From the NCBI RefSeq assembly GCF_003399625.1, contig NZ_NBXA01000026.1, positions 372,001-436,000 of the forward strand: a DNA stretch of 64,000 nt, written 5' to 3'. Below the pieces are notes generated by a model, which saw nothing but the letters and a program-made list of their open reading frames with translations, searched no databases and was not told the DNA's origin. Of this stretch, positions 34,202 to 42,709 are shown one piece after another; the stretch's first letter is position 1; each line of letters begins with the position of its first letter. A program made the position numbers and the translations under genes. This DNA is from Subtercola boreus. GTDB taxonomy: Bacteria; Actinomycetota; Actinomycetes; Actinomycetales; Microbacteriaceae.

Positions 34202-36812
34202 GGGAGAGGAACGGCACCGCGAAGGCGGCACCGAATCCGGCGAGGAGGCTTGCGGGCACAGCGGCAGAGATCGGGCCGCCGACGGGATCGGCCGGTGTCG
34301 CCGGGCCGAGAAGCGGAGCGGCGACAGCACCGGTCGCACCGACCACCGTCTCGGGAGCGGAGATGATCGCTGCCGGGGCCGGGGCCGACACGCCCCCCGC
34401 CGGGCGGACGACGGCGACGCCCGCCTGCACCTGCGCGGGGGTCAGCGCGCTGCCTGCCGGCGCGACGGCTGCGTTCGGCGCCTCGGGAACCGGAGGAACG
34501 GGCAGCCGCCCCGACTCGATGGTGTCTGCCGCGACGAGTGCCTGCGCCTCCCACCCCGAGGGGATCGGCGCGTAGCCCTTCGGCAGCTGGCCGAGCGTGT
34601 CGCCGGGCGTCTGCCCGTTGGTCGCGGCGTACCGGATGAACGCCGCATAGTCGGCCCGGAGCGCAGGGTCGTTCATGGTGCGGTTCACGGCGGCATAGAT
34701 GGGCATGGCCAGCGGATACGCGGTCGGGGCCGCCTTCGCCGCCTCGCTCTTCGGATCGAACGTGTAGACCTGCGGTTGGGCCGGCGCGGCCGTCATCGCT
34801 GCGGCAGCCGCGGTCAGCGAATCGATCGTCGGGGCGACGAATTCTCCCGCCGGGTTCTGCAATTCGGCGGAGACCACCTGGTAGCGCGCTGCCGATGAGG
34901 TGTCGGTCAGCCCGAGCACACTCTGCTCGCCCGGCAGGCTCCGCACGGCCTTGTCGTACTTCGGCGTAGCCGCGGTGGGGTTCCACTGGCCGAGGGTCTG
35001 CCCGTCGCCGCGCAGAGTCAGGTAGGCGCCTGTGTCGAGGTCGTTGACGTAGGGGCGCCAGGTGACCAGGTTCACCTCGCCGCCGTTGTCGGTCGCCTTC
35101 TGGTCGATCGGGTCGGTCTTCGGGAAGCTGTCCCGAGGCAGAACGAGGCCCTTCGAGTCCTTGTTCTTGCTGACGGCTTGAACGACCTCGTCGTTCGTGC
35201 TGCTCCACGGGTTGACGATCATCCCCCAGTCGTCGGGCTCGCCGTTCAGAAAGGCGACGGCGGCGGGGTCGGAGAGCACGTAGTTCCAGAGCTGGGTCGC
35301 GGCATCCGACCTCCCCTGGGGCTCGAGCAGGTCGGCCACCGAGGGGCTGATGACGTTCATGTGCTGCCACTCGGGGTCGTTGACCGCGAGAAAGTCGGGA
35401 TCCCGTGTGAGGTTGCGTGCGTTCTTGCCCTGGTCTTCGGGACTCTTGTATCCGACGTGCGAACGGTCGGCGCCGGTCGGCAGCGAGTCGATGTACGAGT
35501 TCGTGAGCAGCTTGGCGACCAGCCGCGGCGTGAGCTTCAGGGACGTGAACGGCAGGCCCGCCGAATCGATCACCGACTGCGGGGTGCCTTCCACAGTCGA
35601 GGGCACGCGATCGACGGCGAAACCGATCGACAGGCCACCCAGGGCGACAGGTGCGTAGGTGAGATTGTCCACCCCGCCACTGGCCTCGGCCGACAGCGGC
35701 AGGGAGGTCAGAGCGAGCGGCGCGACGGCCGTGCCGTTCGCGGCCAGAGCCGCATCGGTGTCCGCTCCGGTGCTGATCGAGTACACCGAACCGCCGGCCG
35801 CATTGCAGAGCGCCGGTTGCCACGACGCCACGGCGGCGGCCACGAGCTCGCTGCCGGCGATCGGGCGTTCCGCCGCGCCGAATGGGCAGTTCACGCCGAG
35901 CGGGTTGAAGGTGAGCTTGACCGCGATGCGGTGCTTCCACGTGTCATAGAAGAGGCCCGACTGGTCGATACCGGCGCTGCCTGGGTCTTTTTCGCCACGC
36001 GGAATGATGACCAGCCAGCATGCGCGACCGGATTTGCTGCCGTCGGCTGCCGTGACCGGAGCGCCGCAGCCGAGGCCCGGTGCCTGCAACGCCGTCTGCA
36101 CCTCGAATTTCGCGCTGCCGGTACCGTTGTCGCCCGACCCGATCCACTTGACCTCGTTGGTCGTGTACTTCGTGAAGAACGGGTTCTGGTTCACGTCGAC
36201 CGTCTCGTCGTGCACGCCGTCCTTGACCGAGGCCACGGTCTCGCCGGTCACAGCGCGGAAGGGGATCGACGTGTAGGTCGGCACCGCGAAGTTGGTCGAC
36301 GGCACGGTGTAGTCCATGTCCTGGGGAGCGACATCGTCGATGCTGCCCAGGTAGTTGTCGCGCGAGGCGCCGGGGCTCGAGAACCCTCCGTACTGGCAGG
36401 TGGTGCGATCGGGCGCCGGAGTGCTGGACTTCGGGTCGTCGCCCCAGCACTGGGCGATCTGCAGAAAGTCCGCCCCGCCGGTGATGGTGGAGGGCAGCTC
36501 GGACTTCTTGCCTCCGGTCCACGAGATCGTGAGCCCCTGCGACACGAGTCCCCGCGTCTGGCTGATGGTGACCGCGAGGTCGGGTGCCGGAGCGTTCGCG
36601 ATGTCCGCGTCCTGGTCGGAGGCCTTCACCGTCACAGCCGATGAATCGTCGGCGTGCGCGATCCCGCCGGGCAGCACGACTCCCGAGAGCGCGACGATCG
36701 CGCCGACCGAGAGCCCGACGACGACGCCGGTGGCTCCGGAGAGCAACCAGGTGCGCCGGGGCGAACGATAGCTGCTGCGGTGACGGGGAGAAGAAGGCAC
36801 AGGGAACTCCAT
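34182..36812 (-). CDS. Giant exported protein (876 aa) of the pst surface island, possibly binding-protein-like
   Basis: An 876-residue exported protein: long basic N-region and signal peptide (cut near AHA), a Cys-containing large extracellular region (CWGDDPKSS, TTCQYGG, LGCGAPV, RACWLVIIP), a Pro/Ala-rich linker (about 780-845) and a C-terminal helix with SRIRRRS tail anchoring it in the membrane. Segments such as LTPRLVAKLLTNSYIDS and GLSIGFAVDRVP recall periplasmic-binding-protein lobes, but no known family is certain. A PHO-box-like repeat lies 59-80 nt upstream of the ATG at 36812. Confidence 0.78.
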   Translation of the reverse strand: MEFPVPSSPRHRSSYRSPRRTWLLSGATGVVVGLSVGAIVALSGVVLPGGIAHADDSSAVTVKASDQDADIANAPAPDLAVTISQTRGLVSQGLTISWTGGKKSELPSTITGGADFLQIAQCWGDDPKSSTPAPDRTTCQYGGFSSPGASRDNYLGSIDDVAPQDMDYTVPSTNFAVPTYTSIPFRAVTGETVASVKDGVHDETVDVNQNPFFTKYTTNEVKWIGSGDNGTGSAKFEVQTALQAPGLGCGAPVTAADGSKSGRACWLVIIPRGEKDPGSAGIDQSGLFYDTWKHRIAVKLTFNPLGVNCPFGAAERPIAGSELVAAAVASWQPALCNAAGGSVYSISTGADTDAALAANGTAVAPLALTSLPLSAEASGGVDNLTYAPVALGGLSIGFAVDRVPSTVEGTPQSVIDSAGLPFTSLKLTPRLVAKLLTNSYIDSLPTGADRSHVGYKSPEDQGKNARNLTRDPDFLAVNDPEWQHMNVISPSVADLLEPQGRSDAATQLWNYVLSDPAAVAFLNGEPDDWGMIVNPWSSTNDEVVQAVSKNKDSKGLVLPRDSFPKTDPIDQKATDNGGEVNLVTWRPYVNDLDTGAYLTLRGDGQTLGQWNPTAATPKYDKAVRSLPGEQSVLGLTDTSSAARYQVVSAELQNPAGEFVAPTIDSLTAAAAAMTAAPAQPQVYTFDPKSEAAKAAPTAYPLAMPIYAAVNRTMNDPALRADYAAFIRYAATNGQTPGDTLGQLPKGYAPIPSGWEAQALVAADTIESGRLPVPPVPEAPNAAVAPAGSALTPAQVQAGVAVVRPAGGVSAPAPAAIISAPETVVGATGAVAAPLLGPATPADPVGGPISAAVPASLLAGFGAAFAVPFLSRIRRRS

Positions 36813-36870
36813 GCTGGAATCCAGCGGTTTGAAAGGGGAACGTGGGTAAAAATATGGGCGGATAGTGGCC

Positions 36871-36892
36871 CCCAGATGAACGTGCGGGGAAC
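36871..36892 (-). promoter_or_regulatory. PHO-box-like direct repeat upstream of the 876-residue gene
   Basis: Minus-strand adjacent 11-mers GTTCCCCGCAC and GTTCATCTGGG; the second fits the PhoP unit consensus fully. Located between the pstS terminator and the gene start. Confidence 0.55.
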
Positions 36893-36954
36893 GAGTGCTC
36901 CCAGCCAGATTTCACGTTGGGGCGAGCGCGATTCACTTTTCGCGGCGCGCCGAA

Positions 36955-36987
36955 GAACCCCCGGGATCCGCATGATTCCGGGGGTTC
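36955..36987 (-). terminator. Terminator-like hairpin after pstS
   Basis: GAACCCCCGG and CCGGGGGTTC arms (10 bp, 13-nt loop) about 40 nt downstream of the pstS stop at 37028. It separates pstCAS from the surface-protein genes. Confidence 0.65.
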
Positions 36988-37027
36988 AGACCCCTCGTTC
37001 AGGGGCCAGCGGGCGTCAGGGAGTCGG

Positions 37028-38668
37028 CTACCGGTTGCGCTTCAGGCGACGCGAGACGAACGGCGGGAGCACGATGGCGAGCAGCAGCAGCACTCCGGCC
37101 GAGATCATCACGATCTGCTGCGGCCCGAACGCCTGGTCGGCCAGTGTCAGCGGCTTGCTGACGGCCACGGAGGCCCCTGCGGCGGCGCTCCCGCTCACGA
37201 TGGCCCCGTTCGCGTCGTAGACCGCGGTGTTGGATGCGGCAGCTCCGGCTGCCGCCGCTGCTGCCGGATCTGCGGCCGCAGCCGCTGCTGCCGCAGCCGC
37301 CGCGGCATCGGCAGCAGGGGCCACAGTCGCGGCTCCACCGTCAGCCGTGGGGGCCGCGGCGGCACTCCCGCCAGAACCCGATCCGGTGACCGGAGTGTCG
37401 ATGACCGCGCCGGCGGTGCCGGTCGTGCACTGGTTCGGGCCCTGCTTGTCGCAGTCGACCGGCTGAGGTGCCGTATCGAGAATCTTCAGCGCCGGGTTGT
37501 TGCATTTCGCCAGGTCGACGCCTTCCGCCGGACCGCCCGGAATGCGTTTCACCTGTGCGGAGGCCGCCTGCACGAGATTCAGGGGCAACGGTGAATAGCC
37601 GAGCTGCTGCGCCTGCTGTTGCCCCTCGCAGAGCAGATAGCTCGTGAACGCGCCGAGGGTCTTGCCCTTCTCGGCCGTGAAGATCTTGTTCGTCGCCGTC
37701 GGCAGGATCATGTACGAGTAGCTCGAGAGCGGATACGTTCGCGGGTCGGTGTTGTTGTACACCCCGTCGAGCACCTGCGTGAGGTCGCTGTTGATCTGGG
37801 CGCCGACGAGCGCCACGGCCACCGACGGCGCCGTCGGCTCGACGAAGTAACCCGCGTTGTTCAGCACCTTCGCGACGGGGAAGCCCGACTTCAGGGCGTA
37901 GGAGTACTCGACGTAGGTGATCGCGCCCTCTCCGTAGTCCTGGCTGACGTAGCCGGCGACACCGAGAGAACCGCTCTGCAGTTTCGCGTTGCCGAAACCG
38001 GGGTACTGCGAGGTCAGCCCGCAGGGGGCGGGGCGGCCGACGGAGGTGCAGAAGGAGTTCCAGAGGTCGGAGTGCTGCTTCGACATCCAGAGCGTGAACT
38101 GTGCCGTGGAACCGGATCCGTCCGAGCGCAGAACCGGCACGATCGCTTTGTCGGGCATGGCGAGGCCGGGGTTGTCGGCGACGATGGCGGGGTCGTTCCA
38201 GTTGACGATGACGCCGGTGAAGATCTTCGTGATGACGTCGCCGTCGAGCCGCAGGTTCGTGACCCGTTTGCCACCGATCTTCAGGTTGTACATGAAGGAG
38301 GTACCACCGGCCACGATCGGCATGTAGGCGTAGTCGCTGGTCGGCACCTCGGGTGCCGAGTTGTCTTCGGGGTGCGCCTGGAACGGGATCTCACTCACCG
38401 CGAAGTCGACCGACTGGCTGATGAAGTCCTGTCGGCCGGCCGACGACCCGTTGCCCGAATAGTTGACCGTCATACCGTAATTCGCAGCGACGTTCTTGCG
38501 CCACTGGTCGAGGGCGTTCTGCGACCAGGTAGACCCGCTGCCGGTGATCGGCAGGTAGATCTCAGCCGAGGCGCTCTGCACACTCACTCCCCCGCCGACG
38601 CCGAGCAGCAGAACCACGAGTGCGAGCGTCGCGGTGAGAAAACGGAGGAAACGGGCGCGGGGGGTCAC
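37028..38668 (-). CDS. pstS: Phosphate-binding protein PstS with membrane-anchored C-terminus
   Basis: A 546-residue PstS. After a signal peptide the phosphate-binding domain shows ITGSGSTWSQNALDQW, NYSGNGSSAGRQDF and RSDGSGSTAQFTLWM, the usual phosphate-contact loops. Typical PstS has about 370 residues; here an Ala-rich linker (about 430-500) and a C-terminal helix with RRLKRNR tail replace lipid anchoring. No LPxTG-type motif is present. GTG at 38668 overlaps the pstA stop by 4 nt. Confidence 0.92.
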   Translation of the reverse strand: MTPRARFLRFLTATLALVVLLLGVGGGVSVQSASAEIYLPITGSGSTWSQNALDQWRKNVAANYGMTVNYSGNGSSAGRQDFISQSVDFAVSEIPFQAHPEDNSAPEVPTSDYAYMPIVAGGTSFMYNLKIGGKRVTNLRLDGDVITKIFTGVIVNWNDPAIVADNPGLAMPDKAIVPVLRSDGSGSTAQFTLWMSKQHSDLWNSFCTSVGRPAPCGLTSQYPGFGNAKLQSGSLGVAGYVSQDYGEGAITYVEYSYALKSGFPVAKVLNNAGYFVEPTAPSVAVALVGAQINSDLTQVLDGVYNNTDPRTYPLSSYSYMILPTATNKIFTAEKGKTLGAFTSYLLCEGQQQAQQLGYSPLPLNLVQAASAQVKRIPGGPAEGVDLAKCNNPALKILDTAPQPVDCDKQGPNQCTTGTAGAVIDTPVTGSGSGGSAAAAPTADGGAATVAPAADAAAAAAAAAAAADPAAAAAAGAAASNTAVYDANGAIVSGSAAAGASVAVSKPLTLADQAFGPQQIVMISAGVLLLLAIVLPPFVSRRLKRNR

Positions 38669-39951
38669 TCTGAGGGCTCCTTGGTGGGGGTCGGTGTGAG
38701 CACGTAGCGCTCGACGGTCATGCGCCGGAGGTCATCCACCGACCGCTGGGCGACGCGGCGGCGCTGGCGGTCGCTGAGCTGCCCCGCGCCCTTGCCGCCG
38801 ATCAGGCGGGCGACGATGAACAGCAGGAGCACCAGCAGGATGAGCACGGCGGCCGTGCCGAAACCGCGGGCGATGATGTTGGGTTCCGGCGACTTCACGA
38901 AGTCGAACACCTGGAGCGGCAGCGAGATCATCGGGCCTTCGAACGGGTTCAGGTTCATCACCGCGGTGATGCCGGAGGTCAGCAGCACGGGTGAGGTCTC
39001 CCCGATGCCGCGAGCAGTGCCGAGGATGACCGCCGTGACGAGCCCCGAACGGGCGGTCGGCAGCACCACGCTCCAGACGGTGCGCCAGCGGGTCGAACCG
39101 AGTGCGTACGACGCCTCCCGGAGGTTCCCCGGCACCAACCTCAACACCACATCGGATGCCCGGATGATGATCGGCAGCATCATCACGCTGATCGCCAGCG
39201 ACGCCGCGAACCCCGACCGCTGATGGGTGATGAGCTGGATGACCGCCGCGTACACGAACAGACCGGCCACGATCGAGGGCAGCGCCGTCATCGCGTCGGA
39301 GATCGTGCGCACGAACCGGGCGAACTTCCCGCCGATCTCATTGAGGAAGACGGCCGTCGTGATGCCGAGCGGAATCGTGATCGCGAGCGCGATGGAGATC
39401 TGGATGAGCGTGCCGACGATCGCGTGCGAGATACCTCCCACGTCGAGCCCGTCGAGGGGGCCGGCGAGCTGCATCGTCTGGGTGAAGAAGTTGAGGTGCG
39501 GCAGCGCCACGGATCCGCGACCCACCGTGTAGACCACCACGAACGCGAGCGCACCGAACAGGATCGTGCCCGCGCTGATGAGCAGCACCGTCAGAACCCG
39601 GTCCTTCACCTCCTCACGGTCGGATCGGAGCGACACGAGCAGGATGTAGAAGCCGATGAACGCCAGGAACGCGACCACGACCCAGCCGATCGGCCCGGTC
39701 AGCGGGGTGAACCAGCCGAACAGCAGGGTGGCGACGGTGGGGCCGGCGACCAGCGCGCCGAGGATGTTGAAACGTTCATCCAGTGTCGACTCCCGGAGGC
39801 GGCGGCGCGGGCCGATCTCGACGCCCTCCTTCGACGGGATGTGCGTCGGGGCCGGCGGGGCTGTGGCGGTCTCGGCGTGCGCGTCTCTACGGCGGTCGCC
39901 GTCGTCGCCGTCGTTCCCGGCCAGCGGGCGTTCGAGGGTGGTGATCGACAT
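38665..39951 (-). CDS. pstA: Phosphate ABC transporter permease PstA
   Basis: A 428-residue permease. The binding-protein-dependent transport domain contains IPLGITTAVFLNEIGG, TALPSIVAGLFVY, and the EAA loop EASYALGSTRWRTVWSVVLP. Compared with typical PstA (about 290 residues) it has an N-terminal cytosolic extension and two additional helices. ATG at 39951 lies 8 nt after the pstC stop. It pairs with PstC to form the phosphate channel. Confidence 0.93.
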   Translation of the reverse strand: MSITTLERPLAGNDGDDGDRRRDAHAETATAPPAPTHIPSKEGVEIGPRRRLRESTLDERFNILGALVAGPTVATLLFGWFTPLTGPIGWVVVAFLAFIGFYILLVSLRSDREEVKDRVLTVLLISAGTILFGALAFVVVYTVGRGSVALPHLNFFTQTMQLAGPLDGLDVGGISHAIVGTLIQISIALAITIPLGITTAVFLNEIGGKFARFVRTISDAMTALPSIVAGLFVYAAVIQLITHQRSGFAASLAISVMMLPIIIRASDVVLRLVPGNLREASYALGSTRWRTVWSVVLPTARSGLVTAVILGTARGIGETSPVLLTSGITAVMNLNPFEGPMISLPLQVFDFVKSPEPNIIARGFGTAAVLILLVLLLFIVARLIGGKGAGQLSDRQRRRVAQRSVDDLRRMTVERYVLTPTPTKEPSE

Positions 39952-39959
39952 CGTTCGGC

Positions 39960-41123
39960 TCAGCTCGTCTCGGCGCCGGAGCGCGACCGGGCGACGATCG
40001 ACGACGCCGTGAAGTTGATGACCAGGGTGATGAGGAAGAGAACGAGCCCCGCCGCCATCAGCGCAGAGAGACCGAACTGGCTCGCCTCGCCGTAACGCAG
40101 GGCAATCAGCGCGCTGACCGAGTTCGTGCCGGTCTTCAGCACCTCCCAGTTGATCGTGAAGATCGGCGAGATGATGAGGTACACCGCGATGGTCTCGCCG
40201 AGGGCGCGGCCGAGGCCGAGCATGACTCCCCCGATCATCCCGCCCCGTCCGAACGGCAGCACGACGGTGCGGATCATGCCCCACCGAGTGGAGCCGAGGG
40301 CGAACGCCGCCTCGCGCTCCCCCATCGGCGCCTGGGAGAAGGCCTCGCGCATGACCGATGTCTGGGTCGGCACCACCATGAGACCCACCACGATGCCCGC
40401 GATGAAAGCGCTCGACGTGAACGCACTGGCCTCGGTGAGGCGGGCACCCGATCCGTCTTCGACAGCGAAGATCGGGATGAAGGAGAAGTACGTCGAGATC
40501 CAGGCCGACACCGGGATGACCGCCGCCTGCAGGAAGAAGAGGCCCCAGAGCCCGAACACCACACTCGGAACCGCCGCCATCAGGTCGACCAGCGACACCA
40601 GGAACGAGCGGATCGGGCCGCGCACGACCTCCGAGAGGAGCAGCGCGGTGCCGACCGCCAGCGGCACCCCCACGAACATGGCGATGATCGCGATGGTGAA
40701 TGTGCCGAAGATGACCGACGCGATGCCGAAATGCCCGGTCTCCGGCGACCACTGCTGTTCGAGCAGAAAGTTGATGCCCGACACCTGCAGTGCGTCGCTC
40801 GCCCGCAGCGACAGGAAGATGCCGACCGCCAGCATGATGCTCACCGTGGTGACGCCGGCTGTGAGCGAGACGCCCTTGAAGATCGAGTCGGACTGCGACG
40901 GCCGCGACCGCAGCGAGCGCTTGACGGCGTCGCGGTGATTCGTCGGTTCAGGCTGGTCGGTGAGGGTGGCTGTGGCCGGATGCCGCTGGCGGGAGTTCGC
41001 GTCGAAGATCTCGCCACCCACCTCCGGTGCGAACACGCGCTCGACAGGGACCTTCACGCTCGTCGGCCGGTTGAGCGCCTCGTGCAGGTCGGTCAGCGAC
41101 TCGAACGACTTGTCTTCGGACAC
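39960..41123 (-). CDS. pstC: Phosphate ABC transporter permease PstC
   Basis: A 387-residue permease: VSLVDLMAAVPSVVFGLWGL and the EAA loop EAAFALGSTRWGMIRTVVLPF identify PstC. About 80 charged N-terminal residues precede the first helix, an extension not typical of the family. First gene of the pst locus. One PHO-like unit (GTTCACCTTGC, minus strand, 41190-41200) lies 67 nt upstream, but without a clear second copy. Confidence 0.93.
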   Translation of the reverse strand: MSEDKSFESLTDLHEALNRPTSVKVPVERVFAPEVGGEIFDANSRQRHPATATLTDQPEPTNHRDAVKRSLRSRPSQSDSIFKGVSLTAGVTTVSIMLAVGIFLSLRASDALQVSGINFLLEQQWSPETGHFGIASVIFGTFTIAIIAMFVGVPLAVGTALLLSEVVRGPIRSFLVSLVDLMAAVPSVVFGLWGLFFLQAAVIPVSAWISTYFSFIPIFAVEDGSGARLTEASAFTSSAFIAGIVVGLMVVPTQTSVMREAFSQAPMGEREAAFALGSTRWGMIRTVVLPFGRGGMIGGVMLGLGRALGETIAVYLIISPIFTINWEVLKTGTNSVSALIALRYGEASQFGLSALMAAGLVLFLITLVINFTASSIVARSRSGAETS

Positions 41124-41298
41124 GCTTCACCACACCTCTGCTCGGGCACGCCTCAGGCAGGCGGAACACAACCCCTCGATGCTCGGGGGGCAAGGTGAAC
41201 GACGGGGGCCCGGGCGGGGAAGAAGGGATGGACGCGGAATGAGCGGCGGCCTGCAGTCGTCGCACCATGGCTTGTCGTACAATTTCATCCATATCAAT

Positions 41299-41326
41299 GT
41301 TTTTTCATCGACACGGATGAAAAAAC
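41299..41326. promoter_or_regulatory. 11-bp AT-rich inverted repeat before the MNT-HEPN module
   Basis: GTTTTTTCATC-N6-GATGAAAAAAC is a perfect palindrome located 18 nt upstream of the ATG at 41345, very AT-rich for this genome. It is a likely autoregulatory operator or a leader hairpin controlling the module. Confidence 0.6.
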
Positions 41327-41344
41327 CGCAGGAGGCAGGCGGCT

Positions 41345-42001
41345 ATGAATCTCAGTCATCCCATGACGTCGTTGGTGCGATCGCTGGAGGGTCGGATCTT
41401 CACAACGCTCGCTCGCACGACAGATGGCCTCACGGGCTCACGAGTCGCTCACCTCATCGAACACGCCTCCAATCCGGGCATCCAGACCGCCTTGAAGCGG
41501 ATGGTGCTCGAAGGCACAGTGCTCAGCCGCCGAGTGGGAAGCGCGTCGGTCTACGAGCTCAATCGCGAACACCTCCTGTGGCCGGCGATCGAGACCCTGG
41601 TTGAAGCGACGAACGAAGTTGTTCACAGCCTCGAAGCGCGAATCGTGACAGAGGTTCAGGCGGTGCTCGGCACTCGCGAAGCACGTATCGTGACACTCGC
41701 ATTCTTCGGATCGGTGGCGCGAGGGACGAGTACCGCGAACAGTGACATCGATCTCGTGGCGTACTTCCCTCTGACCGTCGACGACGAGGCGGCCGAGCGC
41801 GTCGTCAGCGCCCTGACCTCGAAGGTGCCGCGTTGGACGGGTAACGAGTGCAACATCTACGCGCTCTCAGGCGCCGACGCGGTGGCCCTGAAAAGTGCCG
41901 ACGATCCTCTGCTGCTGTCCTGGCATCAGGATTCCCGCACCTTCAACGGGCCCGACCTGCGGACGATTCTCGGGGCAGCAACAGTGAGCGATTCTCGGTA
42001 A
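41345..42001 (+). CDS. Winged-helix nucleotidyltransferase (MNT-type antitoxin)
   Basis: A 218-residue protein with an N-terminal winged-helix domain (LEGRIFTTLARTTDGLTGSR, ELNREHLLWPAIETL) and a C-terminal minimal nucleotidyltransferase: FFGSVARGTSTANSDIDLVA has the G-S-x9-DxD catalytic motif. In MNT-HEPN toxin-antitoxin systems this protein modifies and silences the HEPN toxin, and the winged helix would bind the promoter palindrome. A GCAGGAGG ribosome binding site precedes ATG 41345. Confidence 0.82.
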   Translation: MNLSHPMTSLVRSLEGRIFTTLARTTDGLTGSRVAHLIEHASNPGIQTALKRMVLEGTVLSRRVGSASVYELNREHLLWPAIETLVEATNEVVHSLEARIVTEVQAVLGTREARIVTLAFFGSVARGTSTANSDIDLVAYFPLTVDDEAAERVVSALTSKVPRWTGNECNIYALSGADAVALKSADDPLLLSWHQDSRTFNGPDLRTILGAATVSDSR

Positions 42002-42010
42002 AATGAGAAG

Positions 42011-42424
42011 ATGTCACGTATTCTGCCAATGGATCCCACCAGCATCACGCAACGAGCCGGCACCGCCAGGGAACATCTCCAGGTGGCGGAGGAACGACTG
42101 GAATACTCGGCCCTGACAGCGATCCCCTCGGCGGAGGCGCAGGTCGCAGCATCGAACGCCATAAGTGCGGGTATCGCTGCATCCGACGCGATCTGCGGAA
42201 AGGCCCTCGGCGAACGCAGCAACGAATCAGACCACAGAGTGGCCGTCGCCCTCCTCGCCTCCGTCCATCCCGGCGGCGCGGAGTTGTCGAGCAGGCTTGC
42301 ACGCCTCCTGGCAGACAAGAGCCAACATCAGTACGGCGGCTACGTCACGCGAAAACGTGCGGAGAAGGCGGTGAAGCACGCGAAGATCCTGGTCGACGCG
42401 ATGCAGGTCTTCGGGATCGCCTGA
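42011..42424 (+). CDS. HEPN-like protein, partner of the nucleotidyltransferase
   Basis: A 137-residue all-alpha protein beginning 9 nt after the nucleotidyltransferase stop. Helical pattern REHLQVAEERLEYSALTAIP, an Ala-rich helix (SNAISAGIAASDAIC) and LLADKSQHQYGGYVTRKRAEKA resemble small HEPN proteins such as the SAV_6107 type, with an RLARLLADKSQH stretch where the R-x4-6-H motif is expected. It probably acts as the RNase or toxin half of the module. Confidence 0.72.
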   Translation: MSRILPMDPTSITQRAGTAREHLQVAEERLEYSALTAIPSAEAQVAASNAISAGIAASDAICGKALGERSNESDHRVAVALLASVHPGGAELSSRLARLLADKSQHQYGGYVTRKRAEKAVKHAKILVDAMQVFGIA

Positions 42425-42709
42425 AAGCAAGCGATCGGCGGTCAGGCGTGGCGCGGGAGCGGGATGGGGGTCGTGAAGGTGCGGGACACGGAGGCGAGGA
42501 CGACCCGATCCGGAGCCGTCGGGCGAGCCGCGGCGACGTACGTGCGCGGAGGGCTGCGGGGGCGAGGATGCCCGCGAAGGGGCCAATGGCACGGGCGACG
42601 GATGCCGTGACACCCGTGTAGGTCGCGAAGCCGGCGAGCGGGGTGGCGGGGGCGGTGACCGAGAATGATCTGTGGACGGACCAGAGCGCTGCTCCTCAGC
42701 TCCGTCGGC
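42425..42709. other. Intergenic region, possible decayed gene
   Basis: No intact gene. On the minus strand one frame reads TAPATPLAGFATYTGVTAS and further hydrophobic residues, then shifts frame before LASVSRTFTTPIPLPRHA and a stop near 42442; this could be a degraded membrane-protein gene. Confidence 0.3.

Noticed and set aside
37028-38668. Sortase anchoring of PstS
   Set aside because: The C-terminal helix and basic tail are not preceded by any LPxTG or LAxTG motif, so simple membrane anchoring is more likely.
41157-41200. A PHO box upstream of pstC
   Set aside because: One good 11-mer (41190-41200) and a weak one 33 nt away in phase, but the units between do not match; insufficient.
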